A DNA stretch of 64,000 nucleotides from DATKYQ01 sp964640665 (GTDB taxonomy: Bacteria; Myxococcota; B64-G9). The notes under the pieces were generated by a model that did no database searches, was not told the DNA's origin, and was given only the letters and a program-made list of their open reading frames with translations. Below are positions 17,624-25,289 of the stretch, in pieces. Position 1 is the first letter of the stretch; the number at the start of each line of letters is the position of its first letter. Where the stretch lies: assembly GCA_964640665.1 (NCBI GenBank), contig CAZXHT010000008.1:1-64000 (forward strand), read 5' to 3'. Both the position numbers and the translations under genes were made by a program.

Positions 17624-18847
17624 ATGAAGACTTGCCGTTCGTGGATCTGCCGGTTGGGGCCGGGCTTGATGGTGATCGGCCTGCTTTTCCATATGGCCGC
17701 ATGCGGCGGCGAAGGCGGCTATGATGTGACCGGCGATCAATGCGAGGTGTGCCCGGCGGGTTCCATGTACGACGCACAGGCCGGGGTCTGCGTCTGCCGG
17801 ACGGAAGGCGGCTGCCCCGACGGTCTGGATCTCATCGAGGCCCGCTGCGTGGATGGCTCCAAGTGCGAAGCCTATACGCACAGGTGCATGTGCGTTGAGG
17901 ATAAGGCCTGCGGGGAGGGATACGTCTGCGCCCGGGGCACGGGCGAGTGCATGTGCGCCGGCGACGAGTGCTGCAACGATGCCCGCTCGGGCTATACGTA
18001 CGACCCGGAGTCCTACATGTGCGTTTGCGTGTCCGACGAGTGCTGCCGGGAACTGGGGCTCGGGGCCCATTACGACCCTGTCCGTGAGATGTGCGTGTGC
18101 TCCGGGGACGACTCCTGTCCCGGCGGCTTCCGCTGCGACTCCGGGACGGCCCAGTGCATGTGCGAGAACGATGCCGCCTGCGAGGCGCTCTACGGAGAAG
18201 ACCAGTTCTGCAACGACTTCGGCTTCTGCCAGCAGACAGCGGGCTGCTACTCGACCTTTGACTGCCGCGCGAACCAGATCTGCGACGTGGCCACCCACGG
18301 GTGCATCGACTCTTCGAGTTGCACATCGAACGAGCAGTGCCCCATGGGCCGGATATGCCGTGCGGCCGAGGGACGCTGCTCGCCGGGCTGTGACGTCACG
18401 GGCGATTGCGAGCTGGGCCAGGTGTGCGTCGACGGGGTATGCACTTCCGGGTTGTGCGAGGATCACAGCTATTGCCCGATCGAGTACTTCTGTAACAGCG
18501 ATACCATGTCCTGCTACCCGGGCGGCAAGGACTACTGCAGGCCCTGCACTTCGGGATTCGATTGCAACGTCGACGAGGGGGAGGCGTGCTTGAGACTCGC
18601 CGTGGAGGGCGAGGGCAAGTTCTGCGCGGTCGAGTGTCATCCGGGAGCCGACGATTGCCCCAGCGGCTACGCGTGCTCCGGCTCCTACACGGTCTGCTCC
18701 CTGGGGAACTGCCCGGTCGGCTGGCGATGCGAGGACGTTGAGATCCTGGGCGAGGACGAGCCGGTCCCGCTTTGCGTCGACGCGGAGACGGGTGATCTGA
18801 AGCCCACGGACTATCACTGCGCTCCCTGGGCCGGGGTGTGCCCATGA
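17624..18847 (+). CDS. Cys-rich repeat lipoprotein
   Basis: The 407-residue protein has a signal peptide ending at a lipobox (LLFHMAACGG). Almost all the rest is short Cys-rich modules with patterns such as CEVCPAGSMYDAQAGVCVC, DDSCPGGFRCDSGTAQCMC and NEQCPMGRICRAAEGRCSPG. These resemble EGF-, EB- or Dickkopf-like disulfide modules. Such modules are stabilised by disulfides outside the cytoplasm. AAGGAGG lies before the ATG at 17624. The next gene overlaps the stop by four bases (ATGA), so the pair is translationally coupled. No enzymatic motif is seen; it is probably a surface or adhesion protein. Confidence 0.8.
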   Translation: MKTCRSWICRLGPGLMVIGLLFHMAACGGEGGYDVTGDQCEVCPAGSMYDAQAGVCVCRTEGGCPDGLDLIEARCVDGSKCEAYTHRCMCVEDKACGEGYVCARGTGECMCAGDECCNDARSGYTYDPESYMCVCVSDECCRELGLGAHYDPVREMCVCSGDDSCPGGFRCDSGTAQCMCENDAACEALYGEDQFCNDFGFCQQTAGCYSTFDCRANQICDVATHGCIDSSSCTSNEQCPMGRICRAAEGRCSPGCDVTGDCELGQVCVDGVCTSGLCEDHSYCPIEYFCNSDTMSCYPGGKDYCRPCTSGFDCNVDEGEACLRLAVEGEGKFCAVECHPGADDCPSGYACSGSYTVCSLGNCPVGWRCEDVEILGEDEPVPLCVDAETGDLKPTDYHCAPWAGVCP

Positions 18848-19578
18848 AGCTCGCCGGGACGATGATCATCTTCCTCGCCTGCGCGGGCATGCTTTCCTGC
18901 GGGGGCCGACAGTCCGGGGCCGACGGGGACGGCGGTTCGGACGACGGCGGGGACGGCGGGGACCGGGGCTCCATCTTCTGCATCACCGAAGACGACTGTC
19001 CCGACCCGATGGTCTGCAACCCCTTCTCCAACCGCTGCACGGATCCGCCGCCGGACGGCGGAAGCCCTTGCCGGGCCGACGACGACTGCCCCGAGGGATA
19101 CTGGTGCGCCTACGGAACCTGCAAGGAGAAGACCGAGCTTCCGGGTCTCGGCGAGCCCTGCGACATGCACTGCAAGGACGATCTGGTGTGTATCTCCATG
19201 TGGGGCGAGCCGGAGACATGCCACCGGAAGTGTTCCGGAACCGAAGCGTGCCAACAAGACGAACACTGCGTCACCATCCAGGGCGGCGACGAGGGCGTGT
19301 GCGAGGCGGACTGCGACATCTACGTCAACGATTGCCCCGAAGGCATGACCTGCTTGCAACTGACCGGAGGCGGCTACTCCTGCTTCGAGGCGGGCACGGC
19401 CGGGGTGGGTGAGCCCTGCGACCCGTCGGCGACCGACGCCTGTGCTCCCGGCCTGATCTGCGAGACGGGCGGTCGCAAGTGCGCCGATGTCTGCGACCCC
19501 GAGGGCGTCCGCAAGGTGTGCCCGGCGGGCAAGGACTGCATCCAGCCCTCCGGAGCGGAGTTCGGGCTTTGTCAGTAA
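18844..19578 (+). CDS. Cys-rich lipoprotein
   Basis: The 244-residue product has a short lipoprotein signal (ACAGMLSCGG) and an Asp/Gly-rich tether (DGDGGSDDGGDGGDRG). Cys modules of the same kind as its upstream neighbour follow (EDDCPDPMVCNPFSNRC, ADDDCPEGYWCAYGTC). The ATG lies in the stop of the preceding gene. The shared architecture indicates that these two genes arose from one family. The function is not recognised. Confidence 0.8.
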   Translation: MKLAGTMIIFLACAGMLSCGGRQSGADGDGGSDDGGDGGDRGSIFCITEDDCPDPMVCNPFSNRCTDPPPDGGSPCRADDDCPEGYWCAYGTCKEKTELPGLGEPCDMHCKDDLVCISMWGEPETCHRKCSGTEACQQDEHCVTIQGGDEGVCEADCDIYVNDCPEGMTCLQLTGGGYSCFEAGTAGVGEPCDPSATDACAPGLICETGGRKCADVCDPEGVRKVCPAGKDCIQPSGAEFGLCQ

Positions 19579-19594
19579 AGGAGGGTTTTTAGAC

Positions 19595-21739
19595 ATGCTG
19601 TTTTCACGCTGTACTACTGACACCGAAAATCTTCGCGGCCCGCGAAGATTTTTGAGCACTGCGCGGGTCATTGATTTTGCGGTGGAGCCGCGCTGTGGAT
19701 TTGCGGCCTGTTTCTTCGCGCTGTTTTTCGTGATGTCGGCTGGCTGCGGCACGAGCGCGTGGCAGGAATGCGAGACCGATGCCCAGTGCGAACAGGGCTA
19801 CATGTGCGTCAGCGGGTTCTGCCAGTGGGTTGGAATAACCTGCGATGACGACCTGGACTGTCGGCAGGGCGAGATCTGTTCCGGCGGCATCTGCCAGGAG
19901 AGTTGCCGAGGCGACTTCGACTGCCAGTCCGGCTTCAGGTGCGAGTCCGGGCGTTGCGTCCCGGAGGGTCAGCCCGACGGAGGGCAGCCCGACGGCGGAC
20001 AGCCCGACGGCGACCCGGGAGGGGATCCCGGGCTCCAATGCGCCCAGACCAGCGACTGCCCGGATGACTACTACTGCGAGCAGGGGCATTGCGCCCCCGC
20101 GCAGGGCGCCTGCGTCGAGCCCGAGCCCGAAGTCTGCGACGGGGTGGACAACGACTGCGATGACGTGACCGATAACGGCTTCGGCGTCGGGGAGTCGTGC
20201 ACCGCCGAAGGGGAGTGCGCGACGGGAGTCGCGACGGGAGTCATCGAGTGCTTCTCGCCGACCGAAGCGGTTTGCAGCACGGCCCCGGGCGGAAGCCAGG
20301 ACAGGTCACGGCCAGAGCTGTGCAACGGGTTGGACGACGACTGCGACGGTGACAGTGACGAGGATTTCTCCGACCTGGGCTCGGCCTGCACCGTCGGCGA
20401 GGGTACCTGCGCGCTGACCGGCATCTACGAATGCGCTCCGGACGGGTACGGGCAGGTGTGTGCCACGGGCGAGCCGCCCTGTCCCTCGTTCTCCGACCCA
20501 CAACCCGCCTATCCACCGCAGACCTGGTCGGCGTCCAGGACCGTCTTCATCGGCGCCACGGCGCAGGATCCGGACGGCGTGGACGCCACCGGCGTCGAGT
20601 ACAGGATCGACGCCAACGGCGACGGCGACTATGACGATGCGGCCGGCTTTCCAGAGGAGGACTGGACCTCGGCCGGGCTCCAGGCGCCGCAGAGCGGCCC
20701 GAGCGTGTCGTTCGAAATCGAGGTCGGCTACTCGGCCGACAGCGCGCCCGAGCGCTTTCTGGCCTTCGAGTTCAGGGCCAGCGACTCCCTCGGAAACGGC
20801 CCCGCATACAGCGGCGAGTCCGGCGAGGAGGATATTTCCGACGACTGGTACGCCCTGGCCGACGAGACGCCGCCGGATTTCAGCCCGGCGCTCAGCACCG
20901 ATCGGATCACCGACAAGGCCGTCAAGCTGGTCTGGGACGCTGCCGCCCGGGAGGACAACTTCGCCGGCTACGAGGTGTTCTACGACGCCGCCGGACCGCC
21001 CGATGTCGGCGGTTCCCCGAAATGGGACATGTCAAACGACCCGAACCTGTCGGATATGGATGCGGGCGGCACCACGGTCAGAAACCTGTCCAACCTGACC
21101 ACCTATTATTTCGCCGCCAGGGCGGTCGATGCCGCCGGCAACGCCTCGCCTCTTTGCGATCCGGTCTCGGCCACCACACTGGAGGTGGCCCCCCTGCCTT
21201 TCTACGATTTCAACGCCTGCGACGAGGGCTGGGTAACGGGGGGCGAGAAGAGCACCTGGGAGTGCGGCGCGCCCACCTCGGGCCCCGGGGACGATCATGA
21301 GGGCGGTGGCTCGCTCTGGGCCACCAACCTGGACGGGGCATACGAGTGGCACGAGAATTCCTATCTCGAGTCGCCCGAGATCGACATGTCCGTGTACCAG
21401 GGCATCCACATGCGCTTCTGGCACTGGTGCGACTTCGAGGACGAGTTCGGAGGCCGCTACCCGGATGGCGGGGCCATCTTCGCCTTCGACGGCACGGACT
21501 GGGTCCAGGTCACTCCCGAGGGCGGCTACAACGGGGAGATCTCGGCCAGGGGCTCTACCTTGGAAGGCCTGCAGGGCTTTACCAACGCCGGCCCGCAAAA
21601 ACAATGGGTCGAGGAGACGGTGGATTTCTCCGCCTTCGACAACCCCGACTTCAAGGTGCGTTTCCACTTCGCCAGCGACATATCGGTCGAGCAGGATGGC
21701 TGGTACATAGACGACGTCCTGTTCGAAGAGGTGCCCTGA
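19595..21739 (+). CDS. Lipoprotein with Cys modules, MopE-like metal motifs, a fibronectin III-like domain and a C-terminal MAM/jelly-roll-like domain
   Basis: The 714-residue product begins, if ATG 19595 is used, with an unusually long region before the lipoprotein signal (ACFFALFFVMSAGCG). A GTG at 19682 would give a normal signal peptide. ATG 19595 has AAAGGAGG upstream; GTG 19682 has no clear site. Cys modules come first, then a Gln-Pro-Asp-Gly repeat linker. Two MopE-type motifs follow (VCDGVDNDCDD, LCNGLDDDCDG; Pfam-type putative metal binding), then a fibronectin III-like segment (VKLVWDAAAREDNFAGYEVFYD). The C-terminal part (FNACDEGWVTGG, then MRFWHWCDFED, then DGWYIDDVLFEE) resembles the accessory domain of immune inhibitor A-like peptidases. 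No protease domain is present. It is likely a surface glue or metal-binding protein. Confidence 0.82.
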   Translation: MLFSRCTTDTENLRGPRRFLSTARVIDFAVEPRCGFAACFFALFFVMSAGCGTSAWQECETDAQCEQGYMCVSGFCQWVGITCDDDLDCRQGEICSGGICQESCRGDFDCQSGFRCESGRCVPEGQPDGGQPDGGQPDGDPGGDPGLQCAQTSDCPDDYYCEQGHCAPAQGACVEPEPEVCDGVDNDCDDVTDNGFGVGESCTAEGECATGVATGVIECFSPTEAVCSTAPGGSQDRSRPELCNGLDDDCDGDSDEDFSDLGSACTVGEGTCALTGIYECAPDGYGQVCATGEPPCPSFSDPQPAYPPQTWSASRTVFIGATAQDPDGVDATGVEYRIDANGDGDYDDAAGFPEEDWTSAGLQAPQSGPSVSFEIEVGYSADSAPERFLAFEFRASDSLGNGPAYSGESGEEDISDDWYALADETPPDFSPALSTDRITDKAVKLVWDAAAREDNFAGYEVFYDAAGPPDVGGSPKWDMSNDPNLSDMDAGGTTVRNLSNLTTYYFAARAVDAAGNASPLCDPVSATTLEVAPLPFYDFNACDEGWVTGGEKSTWECGAPTSGPGDDHEGGGSLWATNLDGAYEWHENSYLESPEIDMSVYQGIHMRFWHWCDFEDEFGGRYPDGGAIFAFDGTDWVQVTPEGGYNGEISARGSTLEGLQGFTNAGPQKQWVEETVDFSAFDNPDFKVRFHFASDISVEQDGWYIDDVLFEEVP
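19626..19653 (+). terminator. Perfect hairpin with a T run, possible terminator or attenuator
   Basis: A 13-base arm AAAATCTTCGCGG is followed, after one base, by its exact complement and a fifth T. It lies 48 bases after the stop of the preceding gene but inside the long open frame of the next one, between the two possible start codons (19595 and 19682). It has the shape of an intrinsic terminator, with A/T-rich outer and G/C-rich inner pairs. Which start is used decides whether it is coding or non-coding. Confidence 0.45.
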
Positions 21740-21745
21740 GAGAAG

Positions 21746-22039
21746 CTATCTGGCTTCGGCGTCCTTCTTGCGAAGGAGCCGGTATGTCTCCCGGTAGATG
21801 TTACGGCGTGGACCCATGGCGACGAGTTCCATCGAGCGCCCGTGCAGTCGGTAGATGATTCTCAAGCGCCCCGGGCGCAAGCTGCGTAACCCTTCCAGTT
21901 CGTCCTTGAGCGCCTTGCCCAGCAGAGGATCCGCGCCGAGTGCCTGCAAAGCAGATCTTACTTTCCTTTTGAGCCGGGGGTGCAAGTGGCGGATAAACTC
22001 GGCCAGTTCGTGTGGTATGCGAAGTTTTATACACTGCAT
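21746..22039 (-). CDS. RelE/ParE-family mRNA-interferase toxin
   Basis: The 97-residue basic protein has the RelE/ParE fold pattern: an N-terminal helix pair (ELAEFIRHLHPRLKRKVRSAL), LKDELEGLRSLRPGRLRIIYRL and a C-terminal strand with MGPRRNIYRETYRLLRKK. RelE toxins cleave mRNA on the ribosome. The gene lies eight bases after the Phd-like antitoxin, in the usual antitoxin-toxin order. A decayed second copy of the same pair lies at 24311. The last base is only a few bases from the stop of the MAM-domain lipoprotein on the other strand. Confidence 0.9.
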   Translation of the reverse strand: MQCIKLRIPHELAEFIRHLHPRLKRKVRSALQALGADPLLGKALKDELEGLRSLRPGRLRIIYRLHGRSMELVAMGPRRNIYRETYRLLRKKDAEAR

Positions 22040-22047
22040 GGCAGATA

Positions 22048-22305
22048 TCAGTCGAATAGCTCATCGAGAGAATACAAGCGGCTCTTGTCAGGCAAGGACT
22101 CCAGGCCTTTTCGTATTTCCTCCATCAGTTCGCTGTTTGACAGGATCTTGCTGGTTTCCTTCCAGCTATCGTATTCGTCAGGACTCACCAACACGGCCGC
22201 CGGCCGGCCGTTCTTGGTGATCATGATCTCTTCGTCTGTCTGCCGAAGCGTCTCAATCAGTGCGCTCAGCTTCATCTTGGCCTCTGAAAGGGATAGGGTT
22301 TTCAT
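22048..22305 (-). CDS. Phd/YefM-family antitoxin
   Basis: The 85-residue protein has the Phd/YefM DNA-binding N-terminus (MKTLSLSEAKMKLSALIETL, then EIMITKNGRPAAVLVSPDEYDSW) and a Glu/Lys-rich C-terminus that would wrap the toxin. The ATG at 22305 has CAGGAG six bases upstream. It is the first gene of the operon, and its protein probably represses it through the palindrome 13 bases upstream of the start. Confidence 0.92.
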   Translation of the reverse strand: MKTLSLSEAKMKLSALIETLRQTDEEIMITKNGRPAAVLVSPDEYDSWKETSKILSNSELMEEIRKGLESLPDKSRLYSLDELFD

Positions 22306-22317
22306 GCAAAACTCCTG

Positions 22318-22372
22318 AATTATGGTTGACCACAATTAAGGTCAGTATAGCCCTGCAAGCAATTTTCGTCAA
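22318..22372 (-). promoter_or_regulatory. Toxin-antitoxin promoter and palindromic operator
   Basis: On the minus strand TTGACG (22367-22372), a 17-base spacer and TATACT (22344-22349) form a good promoter. Between it and the antitoxin start lies an imperfect 20-base palindrome at 22318-22337 with arms AATT-x-TGGT and ACCA-x-AATT. That position suits autorepression by the antitoxin or the complex. Confidence 0.7.
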
Positions 22373-22388
22373 ACTCCAAGACATCGTT

Positions 22389-22431
22389 AATAATAGCTCG
22401 TCGAAAATCCCGGCGAATAATAGTCCATCGA
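22389..22431. repeat. Short direct repeat upstream of the GIDE-like gene
   Basis: AATAATAGCTCGTCGA (22389-22404) and AATAATAGTCCATCGA (22416-22431) match at 13 of 16 bases with a period of 27. They lie 40-80 bases before the next gene and could be a paired binding site or chance. Confidence 0.3.
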
Positions 22432-22471
22432 CCCGGTAACTTGTTATACACTTCCCGGCGGAGGGAAGACC

Positions 22472-23110
22472 ATGGAAATCGGTATCTTTTTAGTCATAGC
22501 GATTGTCGTAATCGCCATTATCGTGCTGGCCTTGTTTTTCAACGAAGATGCCCGGGTCAAGCGCGCCTTGCGGAAGGCGCCCGTGATGAGTATTGGAGAT
22601 TTCAAAAACGCTTCGGAAGTCAGGCTGGTCGGCAAGGTTATGTTGCTGGAAGAGTTTACCTCCCCGCTTTCGAAGCGACCGTGCGCCCACTATCATATCA
22701 AGATCGAGCAAAGAAGAAGTGCGGGCAAAAGCAGTCACTGGGTAACAATCATCGACGATACCAAGAATGTCGACTTCATCATCGACGACGGTACCGGCCG
22801 GGCGGTTGTCGAAACCGGGCAATGCCAGGTGGCCGTGGTCAAGGATGCGCACGCCCGCTCGGGCACCTTCAACGACGCAACACCCGAACTCAAAGAACTC
22901 CTGCAACAATTCGGAGAATCAAGCGCCGGTTTTTTGGGTTTCAACAAGACCCTGCGTTACCGCGAAGGCGTCATTGAAGCCGGCGAGATGGTTGCCGTTT
23001 TCGGAAAGGGCCAATGGATTAAAGATTCCGGCGGCAAACGCCAGTTGGTGATCGGCAAGCCGGCCGAAACCATGGTCTTGATCAGCGATGATCCCTCGAC
23101 AACAAAGTAA
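22472..23110 (+). CDS. Membrane-anchored GIDE-like protein
   Basis: The 212-residue product has one N-terminal membrane helix (GIFLVIAIVVIAIIVLALFF). A soluble domain follows that resembles the GIDE/MULAN membrane domain (RLVGKVMLLEEFTSPLSKRP, HYHIKIEQRR, then IIDDGTGRAVVE). It ends with GQWIKDSGGKRQLVIG and LISDDPS. In eukaryotes this domain precedes a RING ubiquitin ligase domain; none is present here, as is usual for bacterial members, whose role is unknown. The start follows GGAGGG. It lies between the two toxin-antitoxin copies and has no obvious partner. Confidence 0.65.
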   Translation: MEIGIFLVIAIVVIAIIVLALFFNEDARVKRALRKAPVMSIGDFKNASEVRLVGKVMLLEEFTSPLSKRPCAHYHIKIEQRRSAGKSSHWVTIIDDTKNVDFIIDDGTGRAVVETGQCQVAVVKDAHARSGTFNDATPELKELLQQFGESSAGFLGFNKTLRYREGVIEAGEMVAVFGKGQWIKDSGGKRQLVIGKPAETMVLISDDPSTTK

Positions 23111-23141
23111 GGGATGTCCTCCTTCGTCGACCACTCGCGGA

Positions 23142-23293
23142 TCACGGTCGGGCCCTGCCCCGAAAGGGCGAGCCGCAGGCCGGTCGCCCGAGCCGGCGAT
23201 GCTCCGGTAGACCTCGACGGCCTCCGTGGGGCTGCGCTCGAAGGTGGTGAAGTCCACCCGGTAAAGGCCGAAGGGCTGCGTGGGCAGCGATTA
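23142..23293 (-). pseudogene. C-terminal remnant of a family 1 glycoside hydrolase
   Basis: Minus-strand translation gives QPFGLYRVDFTTFERSPTEA, then VEVYRSIAGSG. This matches the pattern near the C-terminus of family 1 beta-glucosidases (FGL-x-x-VD-x-x-T-x-x-R-x-P, then YR). No start, catalytic NEP or ENG motif or domain body is present, so this is a fragment. The rest of 23111-23431 shows nothing else that I can name. Confidence 0.5.
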
Positions 23294-23431
23294 GGTTGCG
23301 AAGGATGGGAAGTACGATCTCATCGTATGAGGAGCCCATCTTGCCGGGGGGGAAGACCCCGTAGACCCATAAACATCAAGGGGAAAAAAAGGAAAAGGGG
23401 TCACCCCTTTATTCGGCCGGAAAGTCTATTT

Positions 23432-24298
23432 TCATTGCAACTCGTCCAGGGTTATTACCTTTCCGACGCCGATATTTATATAGTTCTTGCCAAAATGCTT
23501 TTCAAATAGGTTTCTTGCTTTATCGCCTGAGCAATGACAGGGGCCTACATATCGCATATGACATTGCTTAAAAGCCGAGATGATTTTTTCTATCTTACCT
23601 TTGCTTTCCCATGCCAGATGAAATCCGCCCATGACCAAAAGAATGTTCTCTTTTAGAAAATCCTTCGCGGCATTCACGATTTTTTCAATGCCCGGGTGCG
23701 CACAACCGGTTATTACTATCAGGCCCCTGCCTGTTCGGATAATCAAAGACTGCTCTATCATGCCTTCTCCAAGCTGGCCTGTGGAATAAACATTTTCACA
23801 GATCTTCATAGGTTCATTTACGTCAACTATTTTTGCTCCCAGCGCCTGGACGCCATCTTTGAACCTTTTTGGAAATGATTTCGGCAAATAGACGGTAACG
23901 TTTGGATTCTTTTCAAGAAAACTGCCCAATCCGCCGGTATGGTCGCCGTGAATGTGGGAGAGAACAACTGTATCTATGCTATTGGGCTCTATTTCCGATT
24001 TTTGCATGTTGTTGAGCAATAACGAGCCGTCTCCGCCGGTATCGAAGAGAATGGTTTTCTCTGCGCCTGTTATGGATGCCGCAAATCCCCAGGCGGTTTC
24101 AGACCCCTGTTTGCAAGGGTTATTGTCGTAGATAACTGTAATGGTAAGCTTCTTGACTCCGTGCGTGGAAACGGCATTGGTTTCTTCATTCATAATCTGT
24201 CCTTTCCCCTGGACACCCTCGACCAATGAAATATCTTCCACCAACACGACGGTAACGATTGGCAGCAGTAAAACAATAATAGCAAATATTCTCCGCAT
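23432..24298 (-). CDS. Membrane-anchored or secreted metallo-beta-lactamase-fold hydrolase
   Basis: The 288-residue protein has an N-terminal hydrophobic segment (IFAIIVLLLPIVTVVLV). A metallo-beta-lactamase fold follows with the metal motif SHIHGDHTGG, a later ITGCAHPG and a C-terminal GPCHCSGD. This subgroup resembles 7,8-dihydropterin-6-methyl-4-(beta-D-ribofuranosyl)aminobenzene-5'-phosphate synthase-like proteins of anaerobes and archaea. An ATG at 24298 is preferred, with AGGA nine bases upstream; a TTG nine bases earlier is in frame. Base composition is clearly lower in G+C than the surroundings (24 G+C in the 60 bases from 23581), which suggests transfer. The substrate is unknown. Confidence 0.8.
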   Translation of the reverse strand: MRRIFAIIVLLLPIVTVVLVEDISLVEGVQGKGQIMNEETNAVSTHGVKKLTITVIYDNNPCKQGSETAWGFAASITGAEKTILFDTGGDGSLLLNNMQKSEIEPNSIDTVVLSHIHGDHTGGLGSFLEKNPNVTVYLPKSFPKRFKDGVQALGAKIVDVNEPMKICENVYSTGQLGEGMIEQSLIIRTGRGLIVITGCAHPGIEKIVNAAKDFLKENILLVMGGFHLAWESKGKIEKIISAFKQCHMRYVGPCHCSGDKARNLFEKHFGKNYINIGVGKVITLDELQ

Positions 24299-24310
24299 CT
24301 GTCTCAATCC

Positions 24311-24659
24311 TTATCTTGCTTCGGCGTCCTTTTTGCGAACGAGCCGGTATGTCTCCTGGTAGATGTTACGGCGTGGACCTATGGCGACGATTTCGATCGA
24401 GCGCCCGTGCAGCCGGCAGATGATTCGCAGGCGCCCCAGACGTAAGCTGCGCAACCCTTCCAGTTCGTATTTCCTCCATAAGTTCTCTGTTTGAAAGGAT
24501 CTCGCTGGTTTCCTTCCAGCTATCGTATTCGTCAGGACTCACCAACACGGCCGCCGGCCGGCCGTTCTTGGTGATCATGATCTCTTCGTCTGTCTGCCGA
24601 AGCGTCTCAATCAGTGCGCTCAGCTTCATCTTGGCCTCTGAAAGGGATAGGGTTTTCAT
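24311..24659 (-). pseudogene. Second, deleted copy of the RelE/Phd toxin-antitoxin pair
   Basis: From ATG 24659 the antitoxin N-terminus is nearly identical to the intact copy (MKTLSLSEAKMKLSALIETL, with SNRELMEEI). The sequence then jumps into the toxin C-terminus (minus strand 24311-24464), which ends KKDAEAR plus a stop in another frame. The antitoxin tail and toxin N-terminus are missing. In the intact copy the two joined points both read TTCGT (21899-21903 and 22110-22114), 211 bases apart, which explains the deletion and the frame loss. The open chimeric frame ends at 24366 after about 30 nonsense residues. Confidence 0.85.
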
Positions 24660-24671
24660 GTAAAACTCCTG

Positions 24672-24726
24672 AATTATGGTTGACCACAATTAAGGTCAGT
24701 ATGGCCCTGCAAACATTTTTCGTCAA
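24672..24726 (-). promoter_or_regulatory. Second copy of the toxin-antitoxin operator and promoter
   Basis: The same 20-base palindrome (24672-24691) lies beside TTGACG (24721-24726) and CATACT (24698-24703), 17 bases apart. The -10 box is weaker than that of the intact copy (TATACT). The operator is unchanged, so the antitoxin from copy 1 could still bind here. Confidence 0.6.
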
Positions 24727-24794
24727 GCCGAGATTGGGAATATTGACTATTGGCCGTCCTCCATGTATCCAAAAGCCAGTAGCTGGAGAACAAA

Positions 24795-25289
24795 TTGAGA
24801 CAGGTGGCTTATATTATCTTAAGGGCCTTTTTGCTGCTGATCGCTGCTGCGGCGCTGGGCCTTGTTGCGAACTGGGTTCGTCCGGGAGGGATCGCGCTGG
24901 TCGCGGGAGAGCCCTACGAGATCTACAAGGATTGCCCCGAGATATCCAAGGAAGCTAGCGCGGTGAAAATGGAGCATCTCGATGCCGATTTGTCTGCCTT
25001 TAGCGTGATCGACTCCCGGCCCGTGAACGACTTTTTGGCCGCGCATGTGCCCGGGGCGCGCTCGTTGCCCTATGATCCCATTCGTCCGATGGACAAGGAT
25101 CTTATCGCCAAGCTGCGTGCGCTCGGTCCTAACCGTTTGCTGGTCTACGGGGACAAAGAGATCGACTCTGGACGCCTGATGGCCGGCGAGTTGTCGAGCG
25201 CCGGACTGCTCGGGGTTCGCTACATCGAAGGCGGCTTCACAGCCTGGGTCGAGGCCGGACGCCCGACCGAGAGCGGGGGCCAGCAATGA
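24795..25289 (+). CDS. Membrane-anchored rhodanese-fold protein lacking the catalytic cysteine
   Basis: The 164-residue product has an N-terminal membrane helix (ILRAFLLLIAAAALGLV) and a rhodanese-like domain (FSVIDSRPVNDFLAAHVPGA, then YIEGGFTAWVEAGRP). The active-site loop should have cysteine in a VYC-x-x-G-x-R context; here it reads LLVYGDKEIDSGR, so the sulfur-carrying residue is missing. It may be a structural or regulatory domain. The TTG start at 24795 follows GGAG by eight bases; GTG 24804 is an alternative. The next gene overlaps its stop by four bases, which marks a functional pair. Confidence 0.75.
   Translation: MRQVAYIILRAFLLLIAAAALGLVANWVRPGGIALVAGEPYEIYKDCPEISKEASAVKMEHLDADLSAFSVIDSRPVNDFLAAHVPGARSLPYDPIRPMDKDLIAKLRALGPNRLLVYGDKEIDSGRLMAGELSSAGLLGVRYIEGGFTAWVEAGRPTESGGQQ

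Noticed and set aside
16623..17777. 384-residue minus-strand frame opposite the vWA gene
   Set aside because: Antisense shadow of a GC-rich gene; the plus strand has a lipobox, a vWA metal motif and a ribosome site.
17576..18817. 413-residue Ala/Val-rich minus-strand frame
   Set aside because: It is the reverse of a Cys-rich gene; its composition follows from the codon pattern of the plus strand.
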